From Coriobacterium glomerans PW2 (lineage in GTDB: Bacteria; Actinomycetota; Coriobacteriia; Coriobacteriales; Coriobacteriaceae): a DNA stretch of 64,000 nt. The notes beneath the pieces are model-generated. The model made no database searches and was not told the DNA's origin. It was given only the letters and a program-made list of their open reading frames with translations. Shown here one piece after another: positions 1-9,965 of this stretch (position 1 is the first letter of the stretch; the number at the start of each line of letters is the position of its first letter). The position numbers and the translations under genes are program-made. The stretch is from contig NC_015389.1 in the NCBI RefSeq assembly GCF_000195315.1, forward strand, positions 248,001 to 312,000. Direction: 5' to 3'.

Positions 1-205
1 AGGATCGCAACCGCAGGGGCGCATCTCGAATGTAATGGGCTGAAAGGATATCAGGTTGCGGGTTCCAGGGTGCGCAGCCTCTGTGAATTCTTGTCATCTC
101 AGCCTGCTTGCCGCCTCTGGCGATGTGCTAGTGTCGGTGGATACGGGGCGCGTCACCTAGAGGAACGGTTGCAGACAGCCGAGTGAGGCGCCGGGGAGGA
201 GGGCT
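1..205. other. Unassigned 5' edge, leader of larB
   Basis: No gene is recognised here. Frame 1 is open from the window edge to a TGA at 184-186, but the translation resembles nothing I know. It could be the tail of an upstream gene or chance. A purine-rich ribosome site (GGGGAGGAGGG) lies just before the larB ATG. Confidence 0.4.
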
Positions 206-976
206 ATGGATGCGATCGATCTCGAGAGGATCGCCCGCGCGGTGGCTGAAGGCGATCTGACCCCTGCGGATCTCATCGAGCATCTGCGGGTCGAATCGGT
301 GAGCGATCTTGGTTATGCGCAGGTGGACAATGAGCGCGGCGTCCGGACAGGGGTTTCAGAGATCATCTACGGGGAGGGGAAGACCCCTTCCCAGATCGCC
401 GGCATCGTAGCTGCCATGCGAGACGCCGGTCAGCGACGCGCTCTCATCACGCGCCTCGATGCCGAGAAGGCGTCCAGCCTGCAGGTGCTAGGAGTGGATA
501 TCGCCTATCATGAGCGCGCCCGCGCCGCCGTGAGCGGACCGCTGCCGGATGCGGACGGCAACGGCGAGATACTCGTGCTCACAGCAGGCACAAGCGATCT
601 CGCGGTCGCCGATGAGGCGGTGCTCACCGCGCGGTTCCTCGGCAACCGCGTGACGTGCGTGCATGATGTCGGCGTGGCCGGCATCCATCGGTTGCTTTCG
701 CACGCACGGCAGATCAGCCATGCTCAGGTGATCATCGCGATAGCCGGTATGGAGGGGGCGCTTCCCAGCGTCGTGGCGGGCCTTGCATCATGTCCGGTCA
801 TCGCTGTTCCCACGAGCGTCGGGTACGGTGCGAGCTTCGGCGGCATCGCTGCGCTGCTCGGGATGCTCAACAGCTGTTCGAGCGGCATCTCTGTTGTGAA
901 CATCGACAATGGATTCGGTGCCGCATATCAGGCATCGCTCATCAATCATCTGAAAGCAAGGGAGCATGACATATGA
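206..976 (+). CDS. larB: Nickel pincer cofactor biosynthesis protein LarB
   Basis: LarB carboxylates and hydrolyses nicotinic acid adenine dinucleotide in the first step of the nickel-pincer nucleotide cofactor used by lactate racemase-type enzymes. The 256-aa protein has the family's usual length. The N-terminal part carries the YGEGKTPSQIAGI segment, and the C-terminal half is AIR-carboxylase-like (TAGTSDLAVADEA around residue 127, then AGMEGALPSVVAGL and VPTSVGYGASFGG). The ATG is preceded by a strong GGAGGAGGG site. Its stop overlaps the larC start (ATGA), so the two genes are translationally coupled. Neither larE nor larA is visible in the window. Confidence 0.93.
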   Translation: MDAIDLERIARAVAEGDLTPADLIEHLRVESVSDLGYAQVDNERGVRTGVSEIIYGEGKTPSQIAGIVAAMRDAGQRRALITRLDAEKASSLQVLGVDIAYHERARAAVSGPLPDADGNGEILVLTAGTSDLAVADEAVLTARFLGNRVTCVHDVGVAGIHRLLSHARQISHAQVIIAIAGMEGALPSVVAGLASCPVIAVPTSVGYGASFGGIAALLGMLNSCSSGISVVNIDNGFGAAYQASLINHLKAREHDI

Positions 977-2367
977 TCTGCGACAACAACGAGGGTGCGG
1001 ATGCAGGGTGCACGCTGTATCTGGAGTGCGGAAGCGGTATCGCCGGAGACATGCTTGTTGCGGCCCTGCTCGATTTGGGGGGAGATGCCGCGGAGCGCTC
1101 CGTGCGACGGGCGCTCGAGAGCCTTCCGGTGAGAGGGTATGAGATCTGCATCTCGCATGTGAGAAAATCCGGTATCCTCTGCTGCGACTTCGCGGTCTTG
1201 CTCGATCAAGACCATCAGAACCGGGATCACGATATGGCCTATCTCCAAGGGGCGCCGCATCATGGTCCCAAGCAGCATGCATGTTCGTCAAGCGAGCAAC
1301 GGCGGCACATCCACCGGCATGATCACGCTCATCGCGGACTGGCTGATATCCTGGGACTCATCAACGGAGCCGACATGACGTCGGGCGCTCGCGCCCTTGC
1401 TCGAGACACCTTTTCGATACTGGCTGAGGCAGAGGCGAAAGCGCACGCTCTGCCCCTTGATCAGGTTCACTTCCACGAGGTGGGAGCCGTCGACTCGATT
1501 GTGGACATAGTTTCCGCCGCTGTGCTCATCGATCACCTGGGCGTGCAAAGCACGGTGATTCCCTCCCTCACCGACGGACACGGTTCGATCAGATGCCAGC
1601 ACGGCGTCATCCCGGTACCCGTCCCCGCGACGCTCAATATCTGCGCGGCCCACGGACTGCCGCTCGCTTCCTCGCAGATCGCAGGCGAGCTCGTCACGCC
1701 GACGGGAGCAGCGCTCGCGGCGGCCCTTCGCCCGTTGTTCGAGCTGCCGGCGCGCTACACGGTGAGACAGGTGGGAATAGGTGCCGGCAAGCGCGCCTAC
1801 GAGCGGCCATCGATGCTGCGGGCGCTCATCATCGAGGAGATGCCTGTTTCGTCGACCGATCAGATGGGCCTGCTCGGCTGTCCGGCCGGCGCGCGCAATA
1901 CGGTCACGAAGATCGAATGCGATATCGACGACTCCACCGGCGAGGTGCTCGCGTACGCGGCCGATCGTCTGCGTGAGGCCGGTGCTCTCGAGGTTCACTG
2001 GATAGCGGTCCTGGGAAAGAAGGGGAGGCCGGCGCACCAGCTCGAGGTGATCTGCGACAGTCAAGCCGCCGCGCTCATGGAGCGGATCATCTTCAGCGAG
2101 ACCTCTACGATCGGGCTGCGGAGCCAGCTCATGGAACGCACATGCCTCGAACGTGCTATGAGTTCTGCAATGACACCATGGGGGTCTGTCAGCATCAAGT
2201 GCGTGACACTGCCCGACGGCACACAGCGCAGGACGCCCGAATATGACGATTGCGCAGCGATAGCCGAAAGTGAAAATATCCCTGTTCAAAGCGTTTTCAA
2301 CACTGCGACACAGGCGGCATATCGCGACGGTTGCCGAGATGAAGTTGTTCCGGTCTCATCCATATGA
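973..2367 (+). CDS. larC: Nickel insertion protein LarC (single-frame)
   Basis: LarC is the CTP-dependent nickel insertase that completes the nickel-pincer nucleotide. The 464-aa product starts with the typical YLECGSGIAGDMLVAALLDLG. It has a His-rich stretch at roughly residues 95-120 (HHGPKQH, HIHRHDHAH) that may bind Ni, then HFHEVGAVDSIVDIV and TPTGAALAAAL. In some lactobacilli larC is read through a programmed frameshift (larC1/larC2). Here one uninterrupted frame covers both parts. Start ATG 973 overlaps the larB stop by four bases. Confidence 0.93.
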   Translation: MICDNNEGADAGCTLYLECGSGIAGDMLVAALLDLGGDAAERSVRRALESLPVRGYEICISHVRKSGILCCDFAVLLDQDHQNRDHDMAYLQGAPHHGPKQHACSSSEQRRHIHRHDHAHRGLADILGLINGADMTSGARALARDTFSILAEAEAKAHALPLDQVHFHEVGAVDSIVDIVSAAVLIDHLGVQSTVIPSLTDGHGSIRCQHGVIPVPVPATLNICAAHGLPLASSQIAGELVTPTGAALAAALRPLFELPARYTVRQVGIGAGKRAYERPSMLRALIIEEMPVSSTDQMGLLGCPAGARNTVTKIECDIDDSTGEVLAYAADRLREAGALEVHWIAVLGKKGRPAHQLEVICDSQAAALMERIIFSETSTIGLRSQLMERTCLERAMSSAMTPWGSVSIKCVTLPDGTQRRTPEYDDCAAIAESENIPVQSVFNTATQAAYRDGCRDEVVPVSSI

Positions 2368-2397
2368 TAGTGTGGTAAAAAATGCTAACATATTTAG

Positions 2398-2416
2398 AGC
2401 GGACAGTTTGTCCGCT
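2398..2416 (+). terminator. Hairpin between larC and adhesin gene
   Basis: The 8-bp arms AGCGGACA and TGTCCGCT are separated by GTT and followed by TCTATATA. The hairpin sits 30 bases after the larC stop. The T-tract is weak, so it is either a terminator or an operator dyad for the downstream gene. Confidence 0.45.
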
Positions 2417-2490
2417 TCTATATATGCAGATGTGACAGGGCAGCAGATAGCAGGTCTTCGCAACGGAGGTCTGTCGAGAGGGCGGGTGCG

Positions 2491-5430
2491 ATGCGCTGGT
2501 TTCATAAGAGGTCAATCGGTGCAGGTGCGTGCGAGACCCACATCGGCCTGCATCGCCTCGCGGCCTTTGTCATAGCGGCGATCATCATCGCATGCACTGC
2601 GTTGTCGGTCGAATCTGTCGGATTTGCTGATCCCTCGTCTGGTGGTCGCGAGGCAGCTGTCATCGAAAAAGGCTCGGCGTCGGGCGAGAAAGATGGTGGC
2701 GATGCGCATGATGCTCATGGCGATGCCGCGACCGATACCGCAGATGCGGACGCGCACGGCAAGAAAGAGCCCGATACCGCAGATGCGGATGCGCACGACA
2801 AGAAAGAGCCCGATGCCGCAGATGCGGACGCGCACGGCAAGAAAGAGCCCGATGCCGCAGATGCGGGCTCGCACGACAAGAAAGAGCCCGATGCCGCAGA
2901 TGCGGACTCGCACGACAAGAAAGAGCCCGATGCCGCATCGGGGGACAAGAACTCAGATGGTCCCTCAGCGGATGACCGCCCTGTGCTACATGGCATCAAG
3001 AGCATAAACGGAGAGCGGTTCACCTCCGATCAGGCGCACGGCACGTTTACCGTCGATCTCTCCGTTGCCACGGGCGAGTCGGGCGCGCTCGTGGAAGACA
3101 TCATGAAGGTCGATGGAAACTCTTGGAGCGGAGACGGTGCCGACAAGGGCAGCTACACGTTTTGGAAGCTCAGCTTGAAGGGAACCGATGACGGCACGGA
3201 CTACGGAACAAAGCAAAGGGGCAGCGGCGGCAACCAATCGAATACCGGAACCAACATCTCCCGGGTCAAGAAGGATGCGGACGGCGAGATCGAGTTCATT
3301 CCCTTGGATAAGAACGGCAATCCGGGCTCTTGGACGAAGGTGCACGGAAACGGCTCCGATCTGCAATTCGTTTTCTACTTTCTACAGGATATGCCCGTCG
3401 GAAGCAATCCGTCCTACGTGAAGTTTCATGTATCTGATTGGTTCGTTCGCGACTTCACGCCCCCGGGAGGTCGGGGAAGCTCCACGGGGAGAGGCATCAT
3501 CGTCGAGGTAGTCGATCGAGACAGCGCCGAACAGCTCGCCCAGAGCGGAACCATGTATTACTACAGCACCACGTCTGGGGTGGAGACGCTGACGGCTGAC
3601 GCGGTTGATCTGGGCAAATACCAGATCACCGGTATCGAGAAGTTCAAGGCGGCTGATCAGGGCAACTCGAGGCCGTGGACCTCTACTGCCAAGGAGGATG
3701 CGAACAACCCGATCGCAAGCTACACCTTCGATCAGATGCATGACGGCACCATGGCTGTGAAGTGGGATAAAGACGATCCCAACCATGTGATCTTCACCGT
3801 CAGCGTCAGCAGAACCGCTCAGGTGAGCCTCGAGAAGCGCCTCACCGGCCCTGATTCCGATGTCTATCAGAACAAGACCTTCACATTCTCGGCTGGGTTG
3901 GAGGTACCCGACGGCAATCCATTATCGACGGCCTACCCCGCAAAAGGGCTTGCAGACGGTGCGACAGAGGTCCGTGTGACCAAGGATGCTTCAGATCCGT
4001 CTCGCGGTGAGATCACCGGTATCGCTGCGCGACCGGGTGTCCCGATCACGATCAGCGGTCTGCCTCCAGAGACAGGGGTGCACTTCAGTGAGGCAGGTAC
4101 TCCGGAACGCGATCCCTCGGTGTTCACGACTTCATTTGACAACGATGTTTCTCACAGCACCGACGGTTCCGCGACGGCTCGCGAGGTCGACCAGACCGGG
4201 GACAAGCGGCCCCAGACCGTCACGACGACGAACCGGGTGAGTTCGGGACAAGGCAAGCTTACCGTCACCAAGAAGTTTACCGGACTCAAGAAGATGACAA
4301 GTCAGGACCGCATCAATCTCAACGAGTCCTTTCTGATAGAGTCCGATGGCAAGGCCTTTCCCGCGCTGCTTCTCAACAACTGCACTGATGTTACGCCATC
4401 TGGTGGAATCTTGGATGAGAGCGCGGACGAGGTCACCTACACATGGAAGCTGAGCAGAGTTGCAACCGGGCCGGCCACGCTCATCGAGCGCAACTACGCC
4501 GTCTCCTCGACTGACGTCGCGGCACAGACACGTATCGGCGAAGGTTCCTACAACCTCTCCGACACCGTCGTACTGAAGAATATATCCGATACCCCTACGG
4601 CAGTGCTGTTCATGAATGAATACGGATCGGGCAGCACGGACCTGAGCGTTCACAAGAATTGGGAGCGCACCGAACAGGATGAGAAGCTCCCCGTCACCGT
4701 CGAGGTCGACTGGAAGGGGTCCATACCCGGCGCAACGGGCGAGGTGCCGGGGGGCCTTGTAGGCACCTACACCATCGACGCGAAGACCGATTGGGCGATG
4801 GCTCTTCAGGGGCAGCCGACGCACAGCACGGTGTTGGGAGATATAACCTACAGTGTGACCGAGACCGCTGTCGGCGGTTCTGATCCCGAGGATGCCGGAT
4901 TCACCTCGACGGTTTCAACAGACGGAGTCAACGCCTTCACCGTCACCAACGAGAAGACGCTCAAGATCGGGCTCAGAATCAAAAAAGTCGACGAGGACGG
5001 TGGATCGCCGCTACAAGGTGCCGCATTCACTCTGAGCGATGAAGACGGGACCCCCGTCGGTGAGGAGACCAAGGTCGATTCGGATGGCGTCGCAGCCTTC
5101 GATGATGTTCGCGTCGGTTCCTACCTCATCTCCGAGACGTGCGCGCCCGCCGGCTACCAGCTCGCCGCGAACCCTTACCGGCTCAACGTATCGGTTGACG
5201 CTGTCACCGTGTTCGTGCCCGATGCTCAAGGCCACTACCCGGATACCGGTGTCGTCGTGCCGGCCTCAGAGGACGGGGCGTATCGGATGACGTTCTCCGA
5301 CCGGAAGGCTCCGAACCTTCCCTCGACGGGGCTGCCGGGCCCTGCGATAGCCGAGGCGGCAGCTGTGACCGTCGCGGTCGCAGCGGGCCTGCATGCTCTG
5401 GCGTCGGCATTCGTGCGCAGACAGGGTTGA
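2491..5430 (+). CDS. LPxTG-anchored Cna-B/SpaA surface protein
   Basis: This is a predicted sortase substrate and cell-wall adhesin or pilin-like protein of 979 aa. A long signal peptide has a hydrophobic core LAAFVIAAIIIACTAL and a likely cut after GFA. An acidic, low-complexity stalk of five 13-residue repeats follows (about residues 82-146), then an unassigned globular region (about 165-420). Several beta-sandwich repeats come next, including Cna-B-like segments (GKLTVTKKF near 580, LSVHKNW near 720) and a SpaA-type prealbumin domain (LRIKKVDEDGGSPLQGAAF near 830). The C-terminus has LPSTG, a hydrophobic helix and the basic tail RRQG. No sortase gene is in the window. The ligand cannot be predicted. 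An AGAGGGCGGG site precedes the ATG. Confidence 0.88.
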   Translation: MRWFHKRSIGAGACETHIGLHRLAAFVIAAIIIACTALSVESVGFADPSSGGREAAVIEKGSASGEKDGGDAHDAHGDAATDTADADAHGKKEPDTADADAHDKKEPDAADADAHGKKEPDAADAGSHDKKEPDAADADSHDKKEPDAASGDKNSDGPSADDRPVLHGIKSINGERFTSDQAHGTFTVDLSVATGESGALVEDIMKVDGNSWSGDGADKGSYTFWKLSLKGTDDGTDYGTKQRGSGGNQSNTGTNISRVKKDADGEIEFIPLDKNGNPGSWTKVHGNGSDLQFVFYFLQDMPVGSNPSYVKFHVSDWFVRDFTPPGGRGSSTGRGIIVEVVDRDSAEQLAQSGTMYYYSTTSGVETLTADAVDLGKYQITGIEKFKAADQGNSRPWTSTAKEDANNPIASYTFDQMHDGTMAVKWDKDDPNHVIFTVSVSRTAQVSLEKRLTGPDSDVYQNKTFTFSAGLEVPDGNPLSTAYPAKGLADGATEVRVTKDASDPSRGEITGIAARPGVPITISGLPPETGVHFSEAGTPERDPSVFTTSFDNDVSHSTDGSATAREVDQTGDKRPQTVTTTNRVSSGQGKLTVTKKFTGLKKMTSQDRINLNESFLIESDGKAFPALLLNNCTDVTPSGGILDESADEVTYTWKLSRVATGPATLIERNYAVSSTDVAAQTRIGEGSYNLSDTVVLKNISDTPTAVLFMNEYGSGSTDLSVHKNWERTEQDEKLPVTVEVDWKGSIPGATGEVPGGLVGTYTIDAKTDWAMALQGQPTHSTVLGDITYSVTETAVGGSDPEDAGFTSTVSTDGVNAFTVTNEKTLKIGLRIKKVDEDGGSPLQGAAFTLSDEDGTPVGEETKVDSDGVAAFDDVRVGSYLISETCAPAGYQLAANPYRLNVSVDAVTVFVPDAQGHYPDTGVVVPASEDGAYRMTFSDRKAPNLPSTGLPGPAIAEAAAVTVAVAAGLHALASAFVRRQG
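2734..2928 (+). repeat. Five tandem 39-bp repeats in adhesin stalk
   Basis: Five in-frame 39-bp units start at 2734, 2773, 2812, 2851 and 2890, and a partial sixth begins at 2929. Each encodes a variant of DAADADAHGKKEP. Differences are few (ACC/GCC, GGC/GAC, GCG/TCG), so the array is probably recent and liable to change copy number without a frameshift. Confidence 0.95.
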
Positions 5431-5558
5431 TCAAGGGGCGGGGATGCCGAATGGAACCGGTGGCACTTGTGAATCAGCCTTCGGTCGCATAGAGTTGATC
5501 TGAGCCGGGCAGATAGTTCGTATTCGCCCCGCCCGGCCGCGGTCGAGAGGATCTTGTC

Positions 5559-6125
5559 ATGAAATACCTTGTTGCATCCGATATCCACGGATCCGCCTAT
5601 TGGACCGAGCGGCTGCTGGAGACCATTGAAGAGGAGCGGCCCGATTGCATCTGCCTTCTGGGCGACCTGCTCTATCATGGCCCGCGCAACGATCTGCCGC
5701 GCGATTATGCGCCCAAGCGCGTACTCGCTCAACTCAACGAACTCGCCGGAAGCGTGCGCCTGCTCGCCGTTCGCGGGAACTGCGATTCCGAGGTCGACCA
5801 GATGGTTCTGTCTTTTCCGTGCATGGCCGACTATCTCGTCGCATTCGATCAGGCGAGCGGATGCGAGCTGTTCTTGACTCACGGCCACGTGTTCGGTCCC
5901 GGGCTCGATGTCAGCGTCGACAGGATGCCGCAGCTTCCGAGTGGATCCGCTCTCGTCTTCGGACACACGCACGTCAAGGTCAACGAGCAAAGCGCTGCCT
6001 GTCCGGGTATCCGATTGTTCAACCCCGGAAGCGTCTCGATTCCGAAAGACGGATCGAACAGTTGCGGTATCTATGAATCCGGAGAGTTTCGTCACGTGCT
6101 GCTGGAACCCGGGTCCTCGCGATGA
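5559..6125 (+). CDS. yfcE: YfcE-type metallophosphoesterase
   Basis: This is a calcineurin-like metallophosphoesterase of the MJ0936/YfcE family, which hydrolyses phosphodiesters with a dinuclear metal centre. The physiological substrate is unsettled. Metal-site motifs are in order: SDIHGS (residues 7-12), LLGDLLYHG (about 35), VRGNCDSEV (about 74), THGH (about 107), FGHTHV (about 135) and NPGSVSIPK (about 155). The 188-aa length is typical. The stop overlaps the mazG start (ATGA), so the two are co-translated. The ATG follows GAGAGGATCTTGTC. Confidence 0.88.
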   Translation: MKYLVASDIHGSAYWTERLLETIEEERPDCICLLGDLLYHGPRNDLPRDYAPKRVLAQLNELAGSVRLLAVRGNCDSEVDQMVLSFPCMADYLVAFDQASGCELFLTHGHVFGPGLDVSVDRMPQLPSGSALVFGHTHVKVNEQSAACPGIRLFNPGSVSIPKDGSNSCGIYESGEFRHVLLEPGSSR

Positions 6126-6964
6126 GGGAAGCGGTCGATGCGCGAGAGGCCATCCAGTCGCTCATCGAGACCATCTGGCGATTGCGTCAGCCGGGAGGCT
6201 GTCCCTGGGATCGCAAGCAGACTCATGTATCCATCGCGGGAAATATGGTCGAGGAGGCATACGAGGCTCTCGACGCGATCGAGCGGGATGATACGGAGCA
6301 TCTGCGCGAAGAACTCGGCGATGTCCTCATGCAGGTCCTCATGCAGGCTCAGATCGCTGCCGATGCCGATGAGTTCACCTTCCAGGATGTGGCGCGAGAC
6401 GTCGAAGCGAAGCTCATCCGACGGCATCCTCACGTTTTCGCAAACGATGTCGCAGACGATGTCGCAGATGTCTCCGCCCTCTGGGATCGCGTGAAGCTTC
6501 AGGAGCGATCCGATTTCTCCGAGCGGCACGGTCGGGGCGGGTCCTCAGGGGAGAGCCTGCTTGACAGCGTGCCGAGGGCGCTGCCGGCTCTGCGTCAGGC
6601 GCAGAACGTATCGCGCAAAGCGGCGGCGATCGGCCTTGATTTGGATGATCGCGAGGCCGTCTGGGATCGGATGGACCGAGACCGGGCTGCGTTTCGGGCC
6701 GATCCGCCTGATAGCCCTGAAAGAGAGTCTGAACTCGGCGACCTTTTGTTCTCTCTTGTCAACATCGCGCGCATCGCCGATATCGACGCCGAACGCGCGC
6801 TCAGGGCGAGCACTTCGGCTTTTCGCAGACGCTGGCAGACCGTCGAGCGGCTCGCAGGGGAAACGGGAGCGAATGCGGAGCATCTGTCCGCATCGGAGCT
6901 CAATATGCTGTGGGATCAGGCGGGGCGCGAGGGGAGTACAATGGAGCGCAGCGCGAACAGGTGA
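6122..6964 (+). CDS. mazG: Nucleoside triphosphate pyrophosphohydrolase MazG
   Basis: MazG hydrolyses (d)NTPs to NMP and PPi, a housecleaning role. The 280-aa protein has the tandem two-domain layout. The first domain contains LRQPGGCPWDRKQTH and EEAYEALDAIERDD...EELGDVLMQVL with its EExxE/ExxD metal-binding residues. The second contains RESELGDLLFSLVNIAR near residue 200. It is coupled to the upstream phosphodiesterase by an ATGA overlap. Confidence 0.93.
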   Translation: MREAVDAREAIQSLIETIWRLRQPGGCPWDRKQTHVSIAGNMVEEAYEALDAIERDDTEHLREELGDVLMQVLMQAQIAADADEFTFQDVARDVEAKLIRRHPHVFANDVADDVADVSALWDRVKLQERSDFSERHGRGGSSGESLLDSVPRALPALRQAQNVSRKAAAIGLDLDDREAVWDRMDRDRAAFRADPPDSPERESELGDLLFSLVNIARIADIDAERALRASTSAFRRRWQTVERLAGETGANAEHLSASELNMLWDQAGREGSTMERSANR

Positions 6965-7070
6965 TATGGAGCGGGTGTTACCGCATTCGATTCGTGTCAT
7001 CTCGTTGAATCCTCGACCGTCTGCCTCAACCTCACGGGGGAGGGCATACTAGCGGGGCTTATTCGGCTAA

Positions 7071-8411
<1,341 letters not shown>

Positions 8412-8460
8412 AAAGCGGCCTGATCCGATTCCTGTGACCCAGGTGGTTCATTCACGGTGG

Positions 8461-8492
8461 AACGTCGAAGGGAGTACGCTCTCTTCGACGTT
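8461..8492 (+). terminator. Terminator of eno
   Basis: The 10-bp arms AACGTCGAAG and CTTCGACGTT are separated by 12 bases and followed by a T-rich CTTCGT. The hairpin begins 50 bases after the eno stop. Confidence 0.7.
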
Positions 8493-8542
8493 CTTCGTAT
8501 GATGTGGGGTTGCCTCGAACCGAGGGCAAGTGAGGCGATCCG

Positions 8543-8582
8543 AAAAAAGGAGGGACCATCCGATTTCCATCGGATGGTCCCT
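8543..8582 (-). terminator. Terminator of the 8612-9817 minus-strand gene
   Basis: The 14-bp arms AGGGACCATCCGAT and ATCGGATGGTCCCT have a 4-base loop. On the minus strand the hairpin is followed by TCCTTTTTTCGG, a classical U-tract. It lies 30 bases past the stop of the minus-strand gene and converges on the eno terminator. Confidence 0.88.
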
Positions 8583-8611
8583 CTCGGGTCCCTTCTGTCG
8601 CGCGCGACGGC

Positions 8612-9817
8612 TCAGTCGTTCACCCAGACCCTCTCGGTGCCGCTCTTGACGTGATCGGTTCCGGTCTGGACGCGCTGATAGGATCCGCGGTCCTCGCGGT
8701 GCGCCGGTACGTCGACGACGGTGGTGTAGTAGGAGGTGTCACTGAAGTTCAGATTGATGTGACTCATCGAGTAAGTGCGCAATTCCTCTTTACTGTGTGC
8801 CTTGTGGCCGTCGCTGAACGTGAATTCGATCACCAGCTTTTTGCTCGTCTTCGCGGGGACGTCAACCCAGTTGGACACCCATCTGTTCTCGTAGCGCGGC
8901 ACGTCGGTGTAGACGTCTCGCGTCTCCCAGTGGCCGTGCTTGCCGCCGCCGCCGCCGGAGGGCGTCGGGGTCGGCCCGGGCTTCGGCGAGGCCCCCGATC
9001 CGGAGTCGTCCGCCTGCGCGGGCGAGTCGTCCCGCCCGGACTTGCTCGGATCGCCCGTCGCCGGGTCGGTCCGCTCGCTCTCGCCGGTCGCCGGGTCGCC
9101 TCCGCCGGCTGCTCCCGGGGTCTCCGGGGTCGGCTCGGCCTCCTTTTGCGCGGCGTCCCGGACCTTGTCGCCCGCGCTCGGCGCGGCTGCGGCGTTGGTC
9201 TCGATCGCGGTGACGACCCGCTTGCCGGCATCGCCCTTCAGGGTCTCGTCGCCGGTCCCGACGGCGAGCCTGGCGTTGGCGATGATCTCGGCGAGCTCGG
9301 CGTCGGTCGGCTCGGCCAGGGCCTCGAACCTCGCCTTGATCACATTTTTATCTCGATGCGCGTCCAGCCGTCCGTCCGATGCAGCCTCGATCTCGAAGGC
9401 CGTCTCCTTCGGGGCCCTGTAGGTGCTCCCGTCGGCGTTCACCGGCGGCACCCATCGGATCTTCCACTTTCCCGGGATCAGCTTCGCGATCGCGGTTCCC
9501 TTGTGATTCTTCGCGTCGGTGGGGTCCACGGCGCGGCTGAAGGTCCGCTCGTCGGCGCCGGTCGGCGTCAGCGTGGCCACCGCCGCGCTCGAGCCGTCCT
9601 TCCAGCCGGGCGCGTCGATGTCGAAGGCGACCTCGACGACGTCACCGCCTCCGCTCTCGCTTCCGGTCTCGGCTGCGGCCGATCTCCATCCTCCGGTCGC
9701 CCACGTCGCGCCCGCGACGCCCGCGACGACCAGGGTCGCGCCGATCGCGCCGGCGATCGCCCTTTTCCGATGGGTCGCGACCCATCCTCTCATCTTCCCC
9801 ATCATGTCCATCAACAT
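8612..9817 (-). CDS. Membrane-anchored proline-rich protein, unknown function
   Basis: I do not recognise the family. The 401-aa protein has a short basic N-terminus and one transmembrane or signal-anchor helix (AIAGAIGATLVVAGVAGATW, residues 20-39). A folded extracytoplasmic part follows (about 50-215). Next is a Pro/Gly/Ser/Asp linker (about 215-295) ending in PTPSGGGGGKHGHWE, and then a C-terminal domain of about 100 aa rich in Trp, Tyr and Val pairs (WVSNWVDVP, HINLNFSDTSYYTTV). There is no LPxTG motif. The layout suggests a surface protein held by its N-terminal helix. The start has no strong ribosome site; ATG 9805 is an alternative. Confidence 0.75.
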   Translation of the reverse strand: MLMDMMGKMRGWVATHRKRAIAGAIGATLVVAGVAGATWATGGWRSAAAETGSESGGGDVVEVAFDIDAPGWKDGSSAAVATLTPTGADERTFSRAVDPTDAKNHKGTAIAKLIPGKWKIRWVPPVNADGSTYRAPKETAFEIEAASDGRLDAHRDKNVIKARFEALAEPTDAELAEIIANARLAVGTGDETLKGDAGKRVVTAIETNAAAAPSAGDKVRDAAQKEAEPTPETPGAAGGGDPATGESERTDPATGDPSKSGRDDSPAQADDSGSGASPKPGPTPTPSGGGGGKHGHWETRDVYTDVPRYENRWVSNWVDVPAKTSKKLVIEFTFSDGHKAHSKEELRTYSMSHINLNFSDTSYYTTVVDVPAHREDRGSYQRVQTGTDHVKSGTERVWVND

Positions 9818-9965
9818 ATGCGGTCCGTCTTCTTTCTCGTGTCAGATTATCTTTCGCATCTGGGATCGATGGGCCCGTCGACCTGCACGTGCTCGTCCTT
9901 CTGGAATCTGCGAATCAACATGTTGCTTGCAGGCAGGCATCATGTGAATCGTGGAGACGGCTTGT

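Noticed and set aside
2734-2928. CRISPR-like array
   Set aside because: Units are directly contiguous with no spacers, in frame within a coding sequence.
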